Made by a program: the position numbers and the translations under genes
Source of the DNA: Ursus arctos
Lineage: Eukaryota > Chordata > Mammalia > Carnivora > Ursidae
Direction: 5' to 3'
NCBI RefSeq assembly: GCF_023065955.2
Contig: NW_026623056.1
Coordinates: forward strand, 86,737,256-86,801,255
Length of the DNA stretch: 64,000 nt
In this document: piece by piece, positions 24,688 to 36,969 of the stretch
How positions within the stretch are numbered: position 1 is the first letter of the stretch
Layout of the letters: the number at the start of each line of letters is the position of its first letter
Notes under the pieces: model-generated
What the model was told of the DNA's origin: nothing
What the model saw: only the letters and a program-made list of their open reading frames with translations
Databases searched by the model: none

Positions 24688-24956
24688 AGCCACCTTGTGT
24701 GATAAACTCATTTGGCCAATCTGAGACATCACACGTAATCCCAGCCATCACTGAAACAAAATACATGCAAAAGAGGAGACTCTTCAAAATTATAGACCTT
24801 TGACCTTTAAGACACTTCACAGACTGAAAAAAAAGAGGAAAAACTTCAATCTTCCTGCCTGTGGAAAGCACTAGAGTAATAATAATCTAGACAATTCTAA
24901 GGCAGAAAGAGTCTGGACATTCCCCATTCCCCCATTCCTCAAAAAAACAGAGCATC

Positions 24957-25165
24957 GGGGCACCCGGGTGGCTCAGTCAGTTAAGCATCAGCCTTTGGCT
25001 TGGGGCATGATCTCGGGGTCCTGGGGTCAAGCCCCATGTTGGGCTCTCTGCTCAGCAGGGAACCTGCTTCTCCCTCTCCCTCTTCCTCTGCTCCTCTCCC
25101 TGGCTTGTGCTCACACGCTCTCTCTCTCTCAAATAAATAAATAAAATCTTCAAAAAAAAAAAAAA
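24957..25165 (+). mobile_element. CanSINE
   Basis: GGGGCACCCGGGTGGCTCAG head and a long A tail. Short duplication AGAGCATC / GGAGCATT. Confidence 0.93.
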
Positions 25166-25620
25166 AGGGAGCATTGTTTTTTAATTTATGGAACCACAAT
25201 CTAGTGTTTTCTTTTAAAAGTCCTATTTCCTTATTTAGTGAGAATAAAAACAGGAAGGTGTGCCATCATCCAATTACTCACTAATAAACTGCTGTATGGA
25301 GGACTCATTTCTGCTCAAAGACAAGAAAACAACTTGTCAAATACTTTCCTATGGCGTTAAAAATGGAAGACTTTACAAGTTTTCTTAGAAGAATACTCAC
25401 TTCTAATTTTCATTTTAATTGTCAGACTTTTACTTTGCCTACGGGAGGCAAGTGGGTTTAACTACACGTTTTCACAGTTCAGGGCGCAGGAAAAACTCAC
25501 GGCTTCTGACACCAACAAACAGCCCAGCAAGGTGCCCATTCAAAACTGGGCGATCCGGCTGACCAGGGATGGCCAGTACCAGCCCGCCTTTGCAAGAGAT
25601 TCTATTTAGAATTTGAATTT

Positions 25621-25659
25621 AAACCTTGGAGGTGCAAGCACAAACCTTGGAGGTGCAAG
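25621..25659. repeat. Short direct duplication, 18-bp unit
   Basis: AAACCTTGGAGGTGCAAG occurs at 25621-25638 and 25642-25659, separated by three bases. Confidence 0.9.
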
Positions 25660-26439
25660 AGCCGAGTGCCAACACAATCCTTCTCTTTACCCAGAAGCCC
25701 TATCTAACCAGGACACACGCACAGGAGACACACTCAACAACCTACACCCAAACCACAAGATTATGCTGTACATCTCCTTGTGCCGAGTGGAGAGGATGTT
25801 TCCCTTTTAACGGGAATCTGTAGATATTTTCACCTAAATCTTCTCTCGTCCTCAGGGAAAAAGACCTCTCCACAAAGGAAGGTTCTATTTCAGCAATTTA
25901 TAGCATTTTCTAGAAGTTTTCGTTAAAGTAAACGTAGGAATATAGTGCATATATTCGATGTAGTCACTCATTTATCATTTATTTATAGGTTTCACATGTT
26001 AAAATTGTAAAGACTCAAATACCTCTAAAAACTATCCACTAAAACAAATATTCTAAAGGCTCTAAAATATTTTCATTCAAAGCCACGTTCCTCACGTCAC
26101 CCAATGGGGTCTGACCTCTAGAATTTTCTATGAGGGGCAGGATCTCCAACAATCAGTAAGAACCAAAATGACAATCTCTACTCCAGTATTTCTTCCACTG
26201 GTTGTATGATTAAACAAAAGCCAGAGAACATTTTAAGAAAGACAAATACAACACAAGCAGGAGGAGAATAGAGAGTTTTTCTAGAAACATCTAGCATCTG
26301 GAAGGCTGTTGTGTGGCCCCAAACTTGGCACAGCAGCGTCTGGAAAAACGCACCCACTGGTAGGCAGCTCCGGGGAGCCGGAGTGAGAGCACTGAGAGTG
26401 ATTATAGCATTCTCTTACCTCCGAGAGAAAGGGACAGAC

Positions 26440-26930
26440 AGACAGACTAACCTTAGCCGAGTTTTCCCGCCGCCACGCGGGCCGCTTTCAAGGGGAAGCC
26501 AGAGAGCTCTTTGCCCGGACGGCCCCAGCCAGCCCCTCTGCAGAGGTCCAGAACTCCAGCACCCTGGCACCCAGTTGTCTCTAGCCTCCCGCTCAGGCAG
26601 GGGAAACAAGATCACACGCCATCCGGGGCCACAAATGGCCTGTCGGTTTCGAAACCCCGAAACGTGATCAACAGTTTTTCAAGACAGCACAATTCCCGGA
26701 GCGACATTCCCGAATTCTTATCATGAATGGAAACAGAACGTGCTCCGCGCCTGTCATTCCCACGCCCGAAAACTGAAGGAGGGCGGTTATCGGTGGAGCT
26801 CAGGTCTCGGTGCCCAGCCCGGCGGCGGGCAGGACCGGCCCCAGCCCTCGGCCGCCACACGGGCACCCCGGCTCCGCACCGGAGCTCCGGCCGCCCCCTT
26901 GGCCATGCCCTCCAGCCCCGGGCCAGTGTG
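26440..26930. promoter_or_regulatory. Intronic CpG-rich block 2
   Basis: This is a second CpG-enriched block in the same intron, densest at 26750-26930 (GGCCGCCACACGGG, CTCCGGCCGCC). Overlapping open frames on both strands look like GC-driven shadows. The surroundings (25.2-31.9 kb) have no SINE insertions. An alternative promoter or an enhancer CpG cluster is possible; no function can be assigned from sequence. Confidence 0.5.
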
Positions 26931-29140
26931 GGCTCATTCCCCAGGATGTATTTTTCCGCCTGGGAGACAACAATCTGCTCCTGAGAACGCTGCAAGACTT
27001 CTAGAGACAGCTTCAATCGACTTCCCCAGGAGGCAACGCCATAATCCGTCCCCACTCACACATGGCAGCTATTAGGGGGCTGGTGTAGGAGACAGAAAGC
27101 ATTTGGTCTTGGAGGACTTTTTATTCCAAAAGGGCCTGTTTCCCATCCACAGATCTTTGAGTGCAGAAGCGGTGGATATAAATAGTCTAAAGAAGTAAAA
27201 GCACCCTTCCTAGACAGGGCGCTCCCGGCAGAAAGCAAGGGCAGGGAGAGAAGCTCCCTCTCGCCCGCCCCTCTTCCCCAGGCCAGCCGGCAAGAACCGA
27301 ACTAGAACAGCACCCACTCCGAGTGGAAAACAAGCCAAGCTGCGGCCGCCTGGGTCTCCCACAGGCACGTTATCAGTCCCCTCACCTGCCCTGGGCTGAG
27401 GGCCCAGATGTATTTACTCTGCAGGAGTCTCTTGGAAACATTCTTGTGAAAATAAGATGCAAATAACAATTCGGTCTATACAGTAGCTGAAAAGCCTCTC
27501 CCGGCAAAAAGACAGACTTAAATAAAAAGGCAGCTAAGGAAAACACCCCACATATTATCTCTTTTGCATTTCAACGTCAAAACCCATCATGTCGCCTTTG
27601 CCATAGGTATTATGCTCGATAACAGGAAGTCAGTTAAAATGAACAAAACATTTCCAGTTTGGGCAAAGGGCGAAGGAAGAAAGAAAGGAGAGAAAGGTAT
27701 ATGAAAGACCCCTGAACATTCATAGCTATAAAAGCTTTTAAATGTTTGCTTTAATCTGCCAGCTGCTCTTTAGCTGGGGCCGTATTATAAAATAGCTACC
27801 CCAACACCACGTCAGCCACATGTCAAACGCTATTCAGAGCGCACCTGGAATTCTGAGTTTCTCTCTAATTTGGATCTCTAAAAATTATTTTCTACGCTGT
27901 GCTTTAAAGTAACACTAGAAGTTTCCATCTCACTGTACTTATTTGAGATTCAGAACTACGATTAAAGGTGGAGGGAGGGAGGATGCCATGCCAAATACTA
28001 CCCTAAAACATGGAATGCAAGGGGGTGTTGTTTTTAAATTGGAGAATTCTAACTAAGTCAGAAAAATACATGAGATGCTTCACTGCTCCACAATCCGGCT
28101 TGCTCTCCCGAGGGGTAAGGACCCCAGCCCTGGCTTCCCACCTGTCAGGGCCACCGGGAGATCCAGATGAGGCTGTGACACCTGTGGGGGCACCTGGTTA
28201 CCTACGCTGCATGCCATGAGATGGGAATGTGTCTGTTTTCCAGAAACTTCCACAGAAAGGTCTCACGCATAGTACGCACTCAGAAGTTTGCTAAATGAAG
28301 AGATCAGTTAGAGAAGGAGGAATAAGACCCATGTGGTATGATTTAGTCTCAGTTTCTTCCTAAAGCAACCAATATCAGAAAAGAAACTCCCCGGGGAGGG
28401 AGGGACTACACTAGGAAATTTTTAAACATTTACACATATTGAAACTACTCCTACCTGCTTTTTTTGGTGGGGGAGAAGGCATTCCACGGCAAATGATTTG
28501 GGGTTGAATCAAAATGAAATGTGATACTAGTTTTTGTTTTAAAGAATAGAGGACCCATCCCACAACACCCACACTACCGAAATTACACATATACACACAA
28601 CATGACAATTTCTTCCCGGTTGCTTTAAAAACGACCCCAGTTGTCACTTCTTGTTACGGTTACATTGCGACCCCGAGGCAAAGGAACCACATACCCTCTC
28701 CCTGACAGGACTCCTGCCAACGTCTTGCCTGCCTCCGTCTTAGGAGGAATACCATCAGCTACCAGCCACAAGGAACGCCCGAAAGAATGCCAGCTTTGTA
28801 GTTTCAGAAAGCCCCAGACCCCGAGCGGTGATGTTCCAGGGTAGGCGAGCATGCCAGGCAGGCTGTGTACTATCCCATCCTCTCCCCCGTCCCCTGGTCG
28901 GGCTGGGAAATCGAACGGGACCCACCGGCAGTCGGCTCTGCACTGAGATCCCAACCCGGCTTGTCCCAATCAATCAGCTGCCCCTCCAAGCACAAACCCC
29001 TGGAGCTCGCCGCACACCCTCCCCTGGCAGGGACAAAAATGGAAACAGAGCCCAGAGAAATGGAAATGAGAGGGCGAGTTTTTCCGTGGGACTTTAGGTC
29101 TGCAAGGGAAAGAGCTGTGTTTTTCTATCAAATCGAGGTC

Positions 29141-29180
29141 ACTCACACAAACACACACACACACACACACTCTCACACAC
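29141..29180. repeat. (CA)n microsatellite
   Basis: About 40 bp of CA repeats with AA and TCT interruptions. Confidence 0.92.
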
Positions 29181-31922
29181 GGGTCCCCACAGGAAAGGTG
29201 TATTCCCGCTAACTTCCCAGCAACACCAGTGGCAAGAGGTCGGTGTGGTGGCCATCCAGTAATCTGGGGTCAGCCGCGTATCCTCTGAGCCTCTCACTCT
29301 ACTCACACCTCCAGGAAGGAAGTCATCTGTTTGAAAGGGCTCCCTGTGTAGACGTCAGCACAGCTGTGGTCTTCTCTGAGAAATAGTTCGAGGGGTTCCA
29401 TGGAGAAACATCCAAGCAGGGGTGGGGGCACTCAAATTATAAGCTTCCACCAGGATCCCCAGGACCCCCAGAAGCACCTTCCGCCCACAGGCATGAATGC
29501 ACTGCTGAGGCCCGGGGGCACCCACACAGGAAAGAGAGAGCCATGATTAAACCCAGCAGCGTAGCTCTCACTGGCCATTCCCCAGAGTCAAGTCATTACT
29601 AACACAGCTAATGCTGTTAGAGTAACTGATATAGACGCCAAATATTAAATAAACTGCCGATATCCACACAAGAGTCCTTGCTTCTTAACACTCAAGTTGT
29701 GACCGTTTCTGGGATGTCTTCAAAGTCCAATAACAGTAATTTGTGTGCATTTTTAGTAACTGGTTTTGCTTGTTATAAAAATAATACATGTACGTCACAG
29801 AAAATTAAGAAAATAAAAAAGTTTAGGTATACGTGTGCTCATGTGTTTTGTTTGCTTGGACAAGAGCAATAATTTTGCTGAGGCCTGAATTTCAATCCTG
29901 CCCCTGGGAGTTTTGAATAAACGGGAAGTCCCCAGTCACCCAGAGGCCGCACCTCAACCGAGCCCTGCTTCCTCATGGTGTCATGCATGGTGACACGTAT
30001 GAGGCCATACATGACTGGATTTTACAGGGGAAATCACATGCTGCTGGGGCGTGTGGGTGCCGGGAAAGGCCTCAGAACACATCCCTAGCAAACACCAAGA
30101 GTCATCTGTACTTTGGGTGAGTGTTTTTTTCCTACCTGGATCACCATGCTGTTCTTTTCCATTGATGTCGTAGTAATGTGGAAGCTCATAGGTGCCCCCG
30201 TGAATCTCCTGCCTGCACCGTTTGCTATGCAGAGCAAGGGCCTAGGCACCACACTCTGCAAACACCACTGGTGTGCACAGAAAAAACAGGGAAACGATTC
30301 AGGTAGCGAGTGTGTTTATTGTGTTCTTTCACATCCCATCCTCAAATAATACCTAGCACAGAGCAAGATGCTTTAATGAAAGACGAATACGAACTGTGAC
30401 GCTGAAATAATTCCTACAGACCCAAAAGAAAGTGCCACCAGTGTAATGGAAAACTACTAAAGTATGTGGAGCTGGTGCAGAGAGAAAAAAAAAGTCTCTG
30501 AACTGCTTCGACAGTCCAAAGTGTCCGTTCACCGGGCAGCCAGCTCAGCAGCGACACCGTGCGGTGGGAGGTGGCTGATTCCCAACAGCACAGAGCGTTG
30601 ACGTGCCTTAATTCCATGGGGATCTAAGATTTAGTAAGAAGGCTGCAGGAAAGAAAACCAAATAGAACATACGACGACCCAGCTCTCTTCCCAATCTGTC
30701 ATCCCAAACTCTCTGTAAACGCTGAACCACCTGCACAATGACTAGAAGATGTTCCTAGATGTCTCCACCTCGGCATTAGGAGAAGACCCAGAGGACTGAC
30801 GCAGCTGCCACCAGAAAGACCATCAAGGTGTGGATCGGTCTCCCTTCACATTCATTTGCATGATAATTGTATTCCAGGCAAACATACTCGAACACCCTGA
30901 ATTCTTGAATTTCCTTTAACCGCAGATTCAAAGACTTCTAGGAGGAGTTGATAAAACTAAGAAATGAGGATATATACAACAACCTCATGCTCACACACTT
31001 GGTTCCTTCGGCTCCCCAAGTAAAAAGGAATTTCGAGAGAAAAGCAGTTGGGAGAAAAAGTAATCCACAGGGTAGAGATCCAAGAGCAACCAGACCAATT
31101 AGAAGACCCGAAATGAGAAGAGAACGTTTCTGAAAATGGCTCTTTTCCAAACGTATTATGTACAGAGGAACTTGGTAGGCTTGGAATCTATGTGGGGTGT
31201 CTGTGTATCTGTACATAGAACAAATACCTGCTTTAATCTCGTTCAAGCACTTTATTCCCAGGTTTCTGAATGAGGGTCAACGGTCAGCAGAGGAAATGTA
31301 TGCCCCCACCCACAGGCAGGTTAAAGTGTACATTAATATAAGCAGACACACAATTCAAAGCCTAGGCTTAGGTGTTTCAGGTTACACCCATCCTAAAGAA
31401 CCACGGGAAATGCCTGGAGTTCAAACCTTGAGAACACTGTTTCCTCTTCACTGATACATCCAGGAGTCCAGAGGGGCAAGTCCTAAGACCAGTGTGGTCG
31501 GAACTCCCAGGAAAGGTCAAGGAGCACTGCCAAGATGAGCCTGGTCTATCTCGCTCCGCGACCTCAGAACAAGCAGGCATTTCCTCACATAGCCGGTCTC
31601 AGCCCTCCATGAGCAGGAAAGGAGGGACAGAGAAGATTTAGGACGTGATCGTCACAACTCCCCTGGGACCAGTAACCCTTACCCACGAGGCTCTGCCCCA
31701 TCCCTCCAAAGTGGGAGGACAATAGGTGGGCCATCTATAGGAGGTGAAGCTCTGAGGACCCACTTTATTTTAATATAAGTCACAAGATGGATCTGACGCT
31801 TTTCCTTCTATTAACTGAACATTTAAAATAGAGACAAATGATGTGGAGTTTGAATTCCCAAGATAAAAGCACAAACCAAAGTCATACCATGAATCCCTAA
31901 GAGCACCCAGTAAAAAGAGTTC

Positions 31923-32040
31923 GGGGCACTTGGCTGGCTCAGTCGAAAGAGCAGGGGACTTTTGATCTTGGGGTTGTTTAAGTTCAAGCCCCATGTTGGC
32001 TGTGGTGATTGCTAAAATAAACAAACTTAAAAAAATTTTT
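31923..32040 (+). mobile_element. Short CanSINE (tRNA-related part only)
   Basis: GGGGCACTTGGCTGGCTCAG, then CTTTTGATCTTGGGGTTGT and AAGTTCAAGCCCC. It goes directly into an A-rich tail without the CT-rich body. A tRNA-Lys-like head with A and B box remnants. Confidence 0.85.
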
Positions 32041-33283
32041 TTAATAAAAAAATAAAATAAGAAGAATGCAAATTGGCTAAAAACCATAATGAAAATGCAA
32101 TAAAAGAATGTTTCTTAAATGGAAAAAAATCATCCATTCCAATTTCATTCATTTTTAAAATTTAAAACATGATCCAGCATCTTTTTAGACTAGATACCAG
32201 GCACTTTTAGGGACATTATACACATGTAACTTATTAAAACTCCGAACAATCCAATATTAATAATTGGACTGTCTTTTAAATAATATAATTTACACAAAAC
32301 CTTAACATAATTGTTTCTTGCAACCCTCATATAATCCTATGAGGTATCCTAATCTTATATGTGCGTGGAGTTTATAACTGTCTTCTCCAAGTGAGCACAT
32401 CCCACCCAGATAACCCACAGCTCCACTCTCCTCCGAAAACTAAGTTTGCCAAGGGATAGAGTATAACCCAAAAGGGAGTTCCTTCTCTTTTAAAAATGTT
32501 AAGGTAGGAGGTATACTTTGTTCTTTTCGAGGGAAAGCAGGTAAGTTTGGTGGGTAGAGTCACCTGGACTTTCAGGCATTTGCTGAAACTACATGGTCAT
32601 ATCACTACACTCACAAATTTCCCTGTGTAGGGGAGACGGGAAAAAGACCTCCAAATAATTTGCCACAATTAGTAAGAAATTGACAGCTTGGCAAAGCCAA
32701 GGGGTTAGCAGGAGGACACACCCCTACAGAATGTGGCAACCTGCCCAACCCAGGTAACAACCACAGGCATCAAAGGCAGACAAAAGCCCAGGAAAATTCC
32801 TGAACACATTCCCAGCTCTGCGGGCATTTTCCTCTTAGACACGACTGGGCGACCAAAACGAACTGCAGAGCCCCTTCTGCCACAAGATGGCATCAGCATG
32901 AATGATACAGAACTTGGGATTTTTCCCATCCAAATATTCCCTGAGAAAGGCCCGGATCAAAACAAAGCTTTTTAATCCCAAATGAATGAACTGTGGTTTC
33001 CAAATGCACTCTTGACACATAAAAGAGTGACCCTCCGCCCCCTTAAAGCGGACAGGCCGTGACCTTTAAGACACAACACCTTCTAAACGCCAACAGTCTT
33101 CCCTCCCCCCCTTACATACAAACACCAAAAATATCAGCTACACTTGGGCATCTTTAAGACCGTTCCCAAACCTGAGGTCTAAATAAAAAAGACATCAAAA
33201 TCAAGACCACTGAGGAGGAACCGGGGCACCGTTCGGAAGAAAGGCGACCGAGGCGGCCCCTTCCCCGCCGAGCACACACTCAC
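32041..33283. other. Intronic sequence next to exon 4, no recognised feature
   Basis: AT-rich at the left and CpG-richer towards exon 4. Open frames such as that at 32733-32975 look like chance. Confidence 0.45.
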
Positions 33284-33320
33284 CTCAGCGGCCGGCAGCA
33301 GGTGAAGAGGCGTTAAGGCA
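33160..33320. promoter_or_regulatory. CpG cluster overlapping the end of HLCS exon 4
   Basis: A short CpG-rich patch spans the 3' part of exon 4 and about 120 bp of the following intron (CGACCGAGGCGGCC, CCCCGCCGAG). A smaller CpG patch lies at 33600-33700 on the other side of the exon. It is too short for a classic island. It may be exonic CpG retention or an internal regulatory site. Confidence 0.35.
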
Positions 33321-33466
33321 GGAGCTTGTCTTATGTCACAGTTCAGGCCGAGCGTCGTCAGGATCTCCCGAAGGACTTCGTATCTTCTAGAGTTGCTTGA
33401 TTTGAGCAGATCGAAATCTTCTCGGGCTTGCACCACGGAAGAACCGGGAGGTAGTTCTAAGTGCGC
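33284..33466 (-). CDS. HLCS: HLCS coding exon 4 (residues 436-496)
   Basis: The acceptor is CCCTCAG before GCGCACTTAG, and the donor is GTGAGT after GAG at 33284. The exon is exactly 61 codons, phase 0 at both ends. It reads [10 protein letters not shown], then [20 protein letters not shown] and [11 protein letters not shown], ending LHLLPAAE. This is the part of HLCS joining the amidotransferase-like region to the segment before the ligase domain. The intron just past the donor is unusually CpG-rich. The first residue is Ala (GCG) where I recall Val in human, a one-base change at a CpG. Confidence 0.96.
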
Positions 33467-33679
33467 CTGAGGGAGAAAGACACCGCTTCGTAAACCCTAA
33501 ATCGGGGCCCTTGCCGACCGTAGGAGAAACAGTGTCTTTACCAGCATTTCGGAAAACCCCAAGAGAAACCCTTGTGAAGATCAACGGTATATAGACGTTG
33601 AACTTGACCATTTGGAGTCACGACAAGCCGTAAAGAGAGTCAAAGGAGCCGACTGAAGTCGTGGCGGTCGGGCGGAAAG

Positions 33680-33850
33680 GCGGTGCGTAAACGAGCCTGG
33701 ATGGTAATCAGACCCTGCCCAGGTCCCGACTTGTGTCACTAACCCGTTGGGGGACCTTGGGCAAGTTGCCTAACTTGATTACTAAACACTTAGAAATGGG
33801 ACTGTGCTGAGAAGCCAACTAAAGTGGTTACTGAACTCCGGGAGGCACGA
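33680..33850 (+). repeat. MIR fragment
   Basis: ACCTTGGGCAAGTTGCCTAA is the conserved MIR core, with CCGACTTGTGTCACTAACC before it and GAAATGGGACTGTGCTG after it. Confidence 0.75.
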
Positions 33851-34097
33851 TGGGTCGCGTGGAAACTCTCACTCTACCTGTTAGTCATAACCACCGAGAA
33901 ACACCACCAGGAAGGAGAGGAGCCTCACTCACCATTGTGAGAGTGTCTGCAGGCATTCAAATAGAAGAAGTGGGGCTTGGGGGACCCCAGAGAGCCCCGC
34001 CCCACCACCTCCCTTCACCTGGATTGAATTTAAGATTCAGGGCTTCATCTATCTAGTTCAGGCTTTGCCATTCACTTAAAATTACAACAGCCCCACC

Positions 34098-34297
34098 TAG
34101 AGGCACCTGGGTGGCTCAGTCAATTAAGCATCTGCCTTCAGCTCAGGTCACGATCTTGGGGTTTCTGGGACCAAGCCCTACATCGGGCTCCCTGCTCAGC
34201 GGGACTCTGCTTATCCTTCTGCCCCTCCCCCTACTCGTTTGCGCTCTCTCTCTCTCTCTAGTAAATAAAGAAAATCTTTTTAAATAACAATAAATAA
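34098..34297 (+). mobile_element. CanSINE
   Basis: AGGCACCTGGGTGGCTCAG head, a (CT)n run and an AT-rich tail. Perfect duplication AACAGCCCCACC at 34086-34097 and 34298-34309. Confidence 0.96.
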
Positions 34298-34309
34298 AAC
34301 AGCCCCACC

Positions 34310-36969
34310 GATCAACAAATGGTCTGTGTCTTGGTTTGAAGGAACAGACTAGAACTTCTGGTCCTCTTGAGGGCAGATCTTAACTGGCCATTAGAGCCTT
34401 GGACGGTGCCAGAATATTGAGAAACCTAAGCATATTTGCTTTATTTTATTTTGCCTTTGCCAGGGATGAGCTGTGGATTTCTGTTGTATGCAGAGCTCCT
34501 GACCAGATATTAGAGGAGCATGATGAAAATAAAAAGCAAGGTGCCAGCCTTTGAGCAATGTAATAACTCTCAATTCCCACCAAAGATTTAATCAAGTCAA
34601 AAATACTGTCCAAATATCCTGTCCAAAATGGTCCAACTGTGCAAAGTTGATGCCAATCTGAAACAGTGTGGAGAGACAGTCCAGCGCAGCCCCATGCTAC
34701 GGCGGGCCAGCCGAGGGCTGCTCCTGTCGGCCAGGAACAGGAGTGAGTCTGTCCCCCAAACAGCCACGGAGAGAGGCGGAGGGAGAGAAGTGAAATCAGT
34801 CAAGGTATCCGAATCCGAGTCTCCTTCGTCCCTGCGTCCTCTCCCTAAAGGTGGCCTCTCCTCTCCAGTGGACAAAGCCAGTGGCTCTCCTGGAGATGAC
34901 CCCTTCCAGGTGGCAGGAATAAAATGAGCCACGTTCTCCCCGGACCTGGGCCCAGAGGGGAGGGCGTGAGCATGACGAATGGCACACGGACACCCCAGGC
35001 TGGAGAATACACAGAAGACCCAGGAAGCAGCCGCAGCGAGGTGTGCTGAACTCACAGCCACACAGGAGCCAGGCCAAAGAGGAAAAGGAAGGCTTGCCGC
35101 ACAAGCAGGCCTCCAGAGCTCCAGGAGGTGAGAGAAAGCACAGCGTGAGAGGAGTGCTTTTGTGGGCTTCAACAGTAGCTGCTTCGACAACGGAAGCAAG
35201 AAGAGAGACCTCCTCTGGCTCCACACCTCAGTTCACAGGTCAGAGAGCGTGTGCTTCTGGACTTGCACTCCTGGAGCTCCGTGGGACCCAACACACATCT
35301 CGCCTCTGGCTATAATACTGTTACTATACTGATGGGTCCATTTCTATACCTTGACTTCTTCTAAAATTAAGGCTTTTGGAACTAAAACATCTCCAATCAC
35401 AAACAGGGGTGGGGGGCAGCGGTTTGCTACTGGCATCTAGTGGGTAGCACTGTTAACACCCTACAATGCACGGGACGGGACGACTCCACCACAGAACGGG
35501 ATCTGCCTAAAATGTCAGCAGTGCTGGGGCTAAGAAACTCTGCTCAAAAAACCAGACCACTCCTGCCATGTGCTATGCTAAATAAGGAAATAAAATATTT
35601 TTAAATCCATTTGGGCAACTTCACGCAAAGTCCTGGTCCATTTGATAATCCAATGTCAGCATTAATCCACAGCCTTAAATTTCCCCTGCAAACCTGATCG
35701 TTACAGCAAGCACATGAAAATGTCCTTTTTCCTCGTGATGAACGGTAAAGGCGTCCATATACAGCTCCTTGGCCGTGAGACTGCCACCTACTGCGCGGCT
35801 GTGGTGTGCCCCTGAAGTGCTTTGCCCCCTCTTACTGGGTTACATCATTACTCGATTTATTAGAGATGAAGACTATGAAACTGACCAGGGAAAGAGGAAA
35901 CTAACCAGCCCGCGATAACATTTATTGGCTGCCCTCGGCAGCGAGGTATTGTAGTGACACAGGTCTCAGCAGAAAGCAGTGACCCTGTCACACAGAGACT
36001 GGAAGTCATTTAAAATCAAAAATGACATTCTAATCCTCTGAATCTGATTTTTGAAGCTGCATCGTATTGCCTTTTTTTTTTTTCCTAGAGCAATGCAGGC
36101 AGTATCAAATTTTATGACAGCGGGGTCAATTTAAATGGTGTGGCAAGCGGAGTTGCCATGTCACTCAGAAATGGATCGCAGCAGTGCCGAATCAATTTTC
36201 TAGTACAAGTCTGTGCACAGGGGTGGTAAAAGTCACTATTCAAAACTGAAATACAGCTCTAGGAAGTCGAGTTTTTAAGTGGATTTTCTGAGAATGCACA
36301 GTTGCTATAGTTACCATCTTTGCAGAGAAAAAGATAAGAGGAACATTTATTAGGCCTCCGAACTAATTCATGTGCTTTGCAGCCTACGTGAAACCTGCTT
36401 GGCTTGTATGCATTCATCTATCCTGCTGTCCAGATTTCTTAATTATATGCATCTTTGCCTGAGCATTACCTTAAGAACAAATGAGTGGGCTTTGGAATAG
36501 TAAAGAAACAAATTTATGACCCCTTAAAGAATGTTTGGTCAGAAAAGCCAAGAGACTTAGCTCCTAGGACAGCATATGAAATGAAAATCAACAACAAAAA
36601 AAGGAAATGATTCTCCAACTCAATAAAAAGATCCCTATAATAAAACAAACTCTGTTGCACGCACCCTGGGAACTATTTTGGGCAAAATATCTACATCTAC
36701 TTAACCTTCTCATTAGATAACAAATCCTTAGGGACAAGGGTTCATCTAACTCTAACAAAAACTTTCTGCCCTGAGCTATTAAAAAGTTTGCAGTCAATGA
36801 TCAGGAATTTGGAAACAGTCTATCCTGCTTCCATCTGCTTAAACAAACAAAAAAAGGAAAAGGAGAAAGAAAGTGGGGAAAAAGTCAGCAGATGAGCCAA
36901 AGATTTTGGGAAGGGGGGGGGTTGTAGCACATCCTACCTTCTTCCTTCCCACTTTTTCCTTACCTGTAT
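34310..36969. other. SINE-free part of HLCS intron 3
   Basis: No repeat was recognised except short T runs. Overlapping open frames of 99 (plus) and 209 (minus) codons at 34.6-35.2 kb are not recognisable proteins. The 35.95-36.5 kb part has homeobox- and MEF2-like AT motifs and could be conserved non-coding sequence, but this cannot be tested here. Confidence 0.45.

Larger units (their letters stand above)
25166..31922. other. SINE-free intronic stretch
   Basis: About 6.8 kb without a CanSINE, although the window average is one per 1.7 kb. It holds CpG block 2, an 18-bp duplication (25621-25659) and a (CA)n tract (29141-29180). It also holds a 27.4-27.96 kb segment with several transcription-factor-like motifs (ATGCAAATAACA, ACAGGAAGTCAG). 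No coding exon is recognised. Confidence 0.6.

Noticed and set aside
29141..29180. CA repeat as a Z-DNA regulatory element
   Set aside because: Short and interrupted; nothing beyond a simple microsatellite can be supported.
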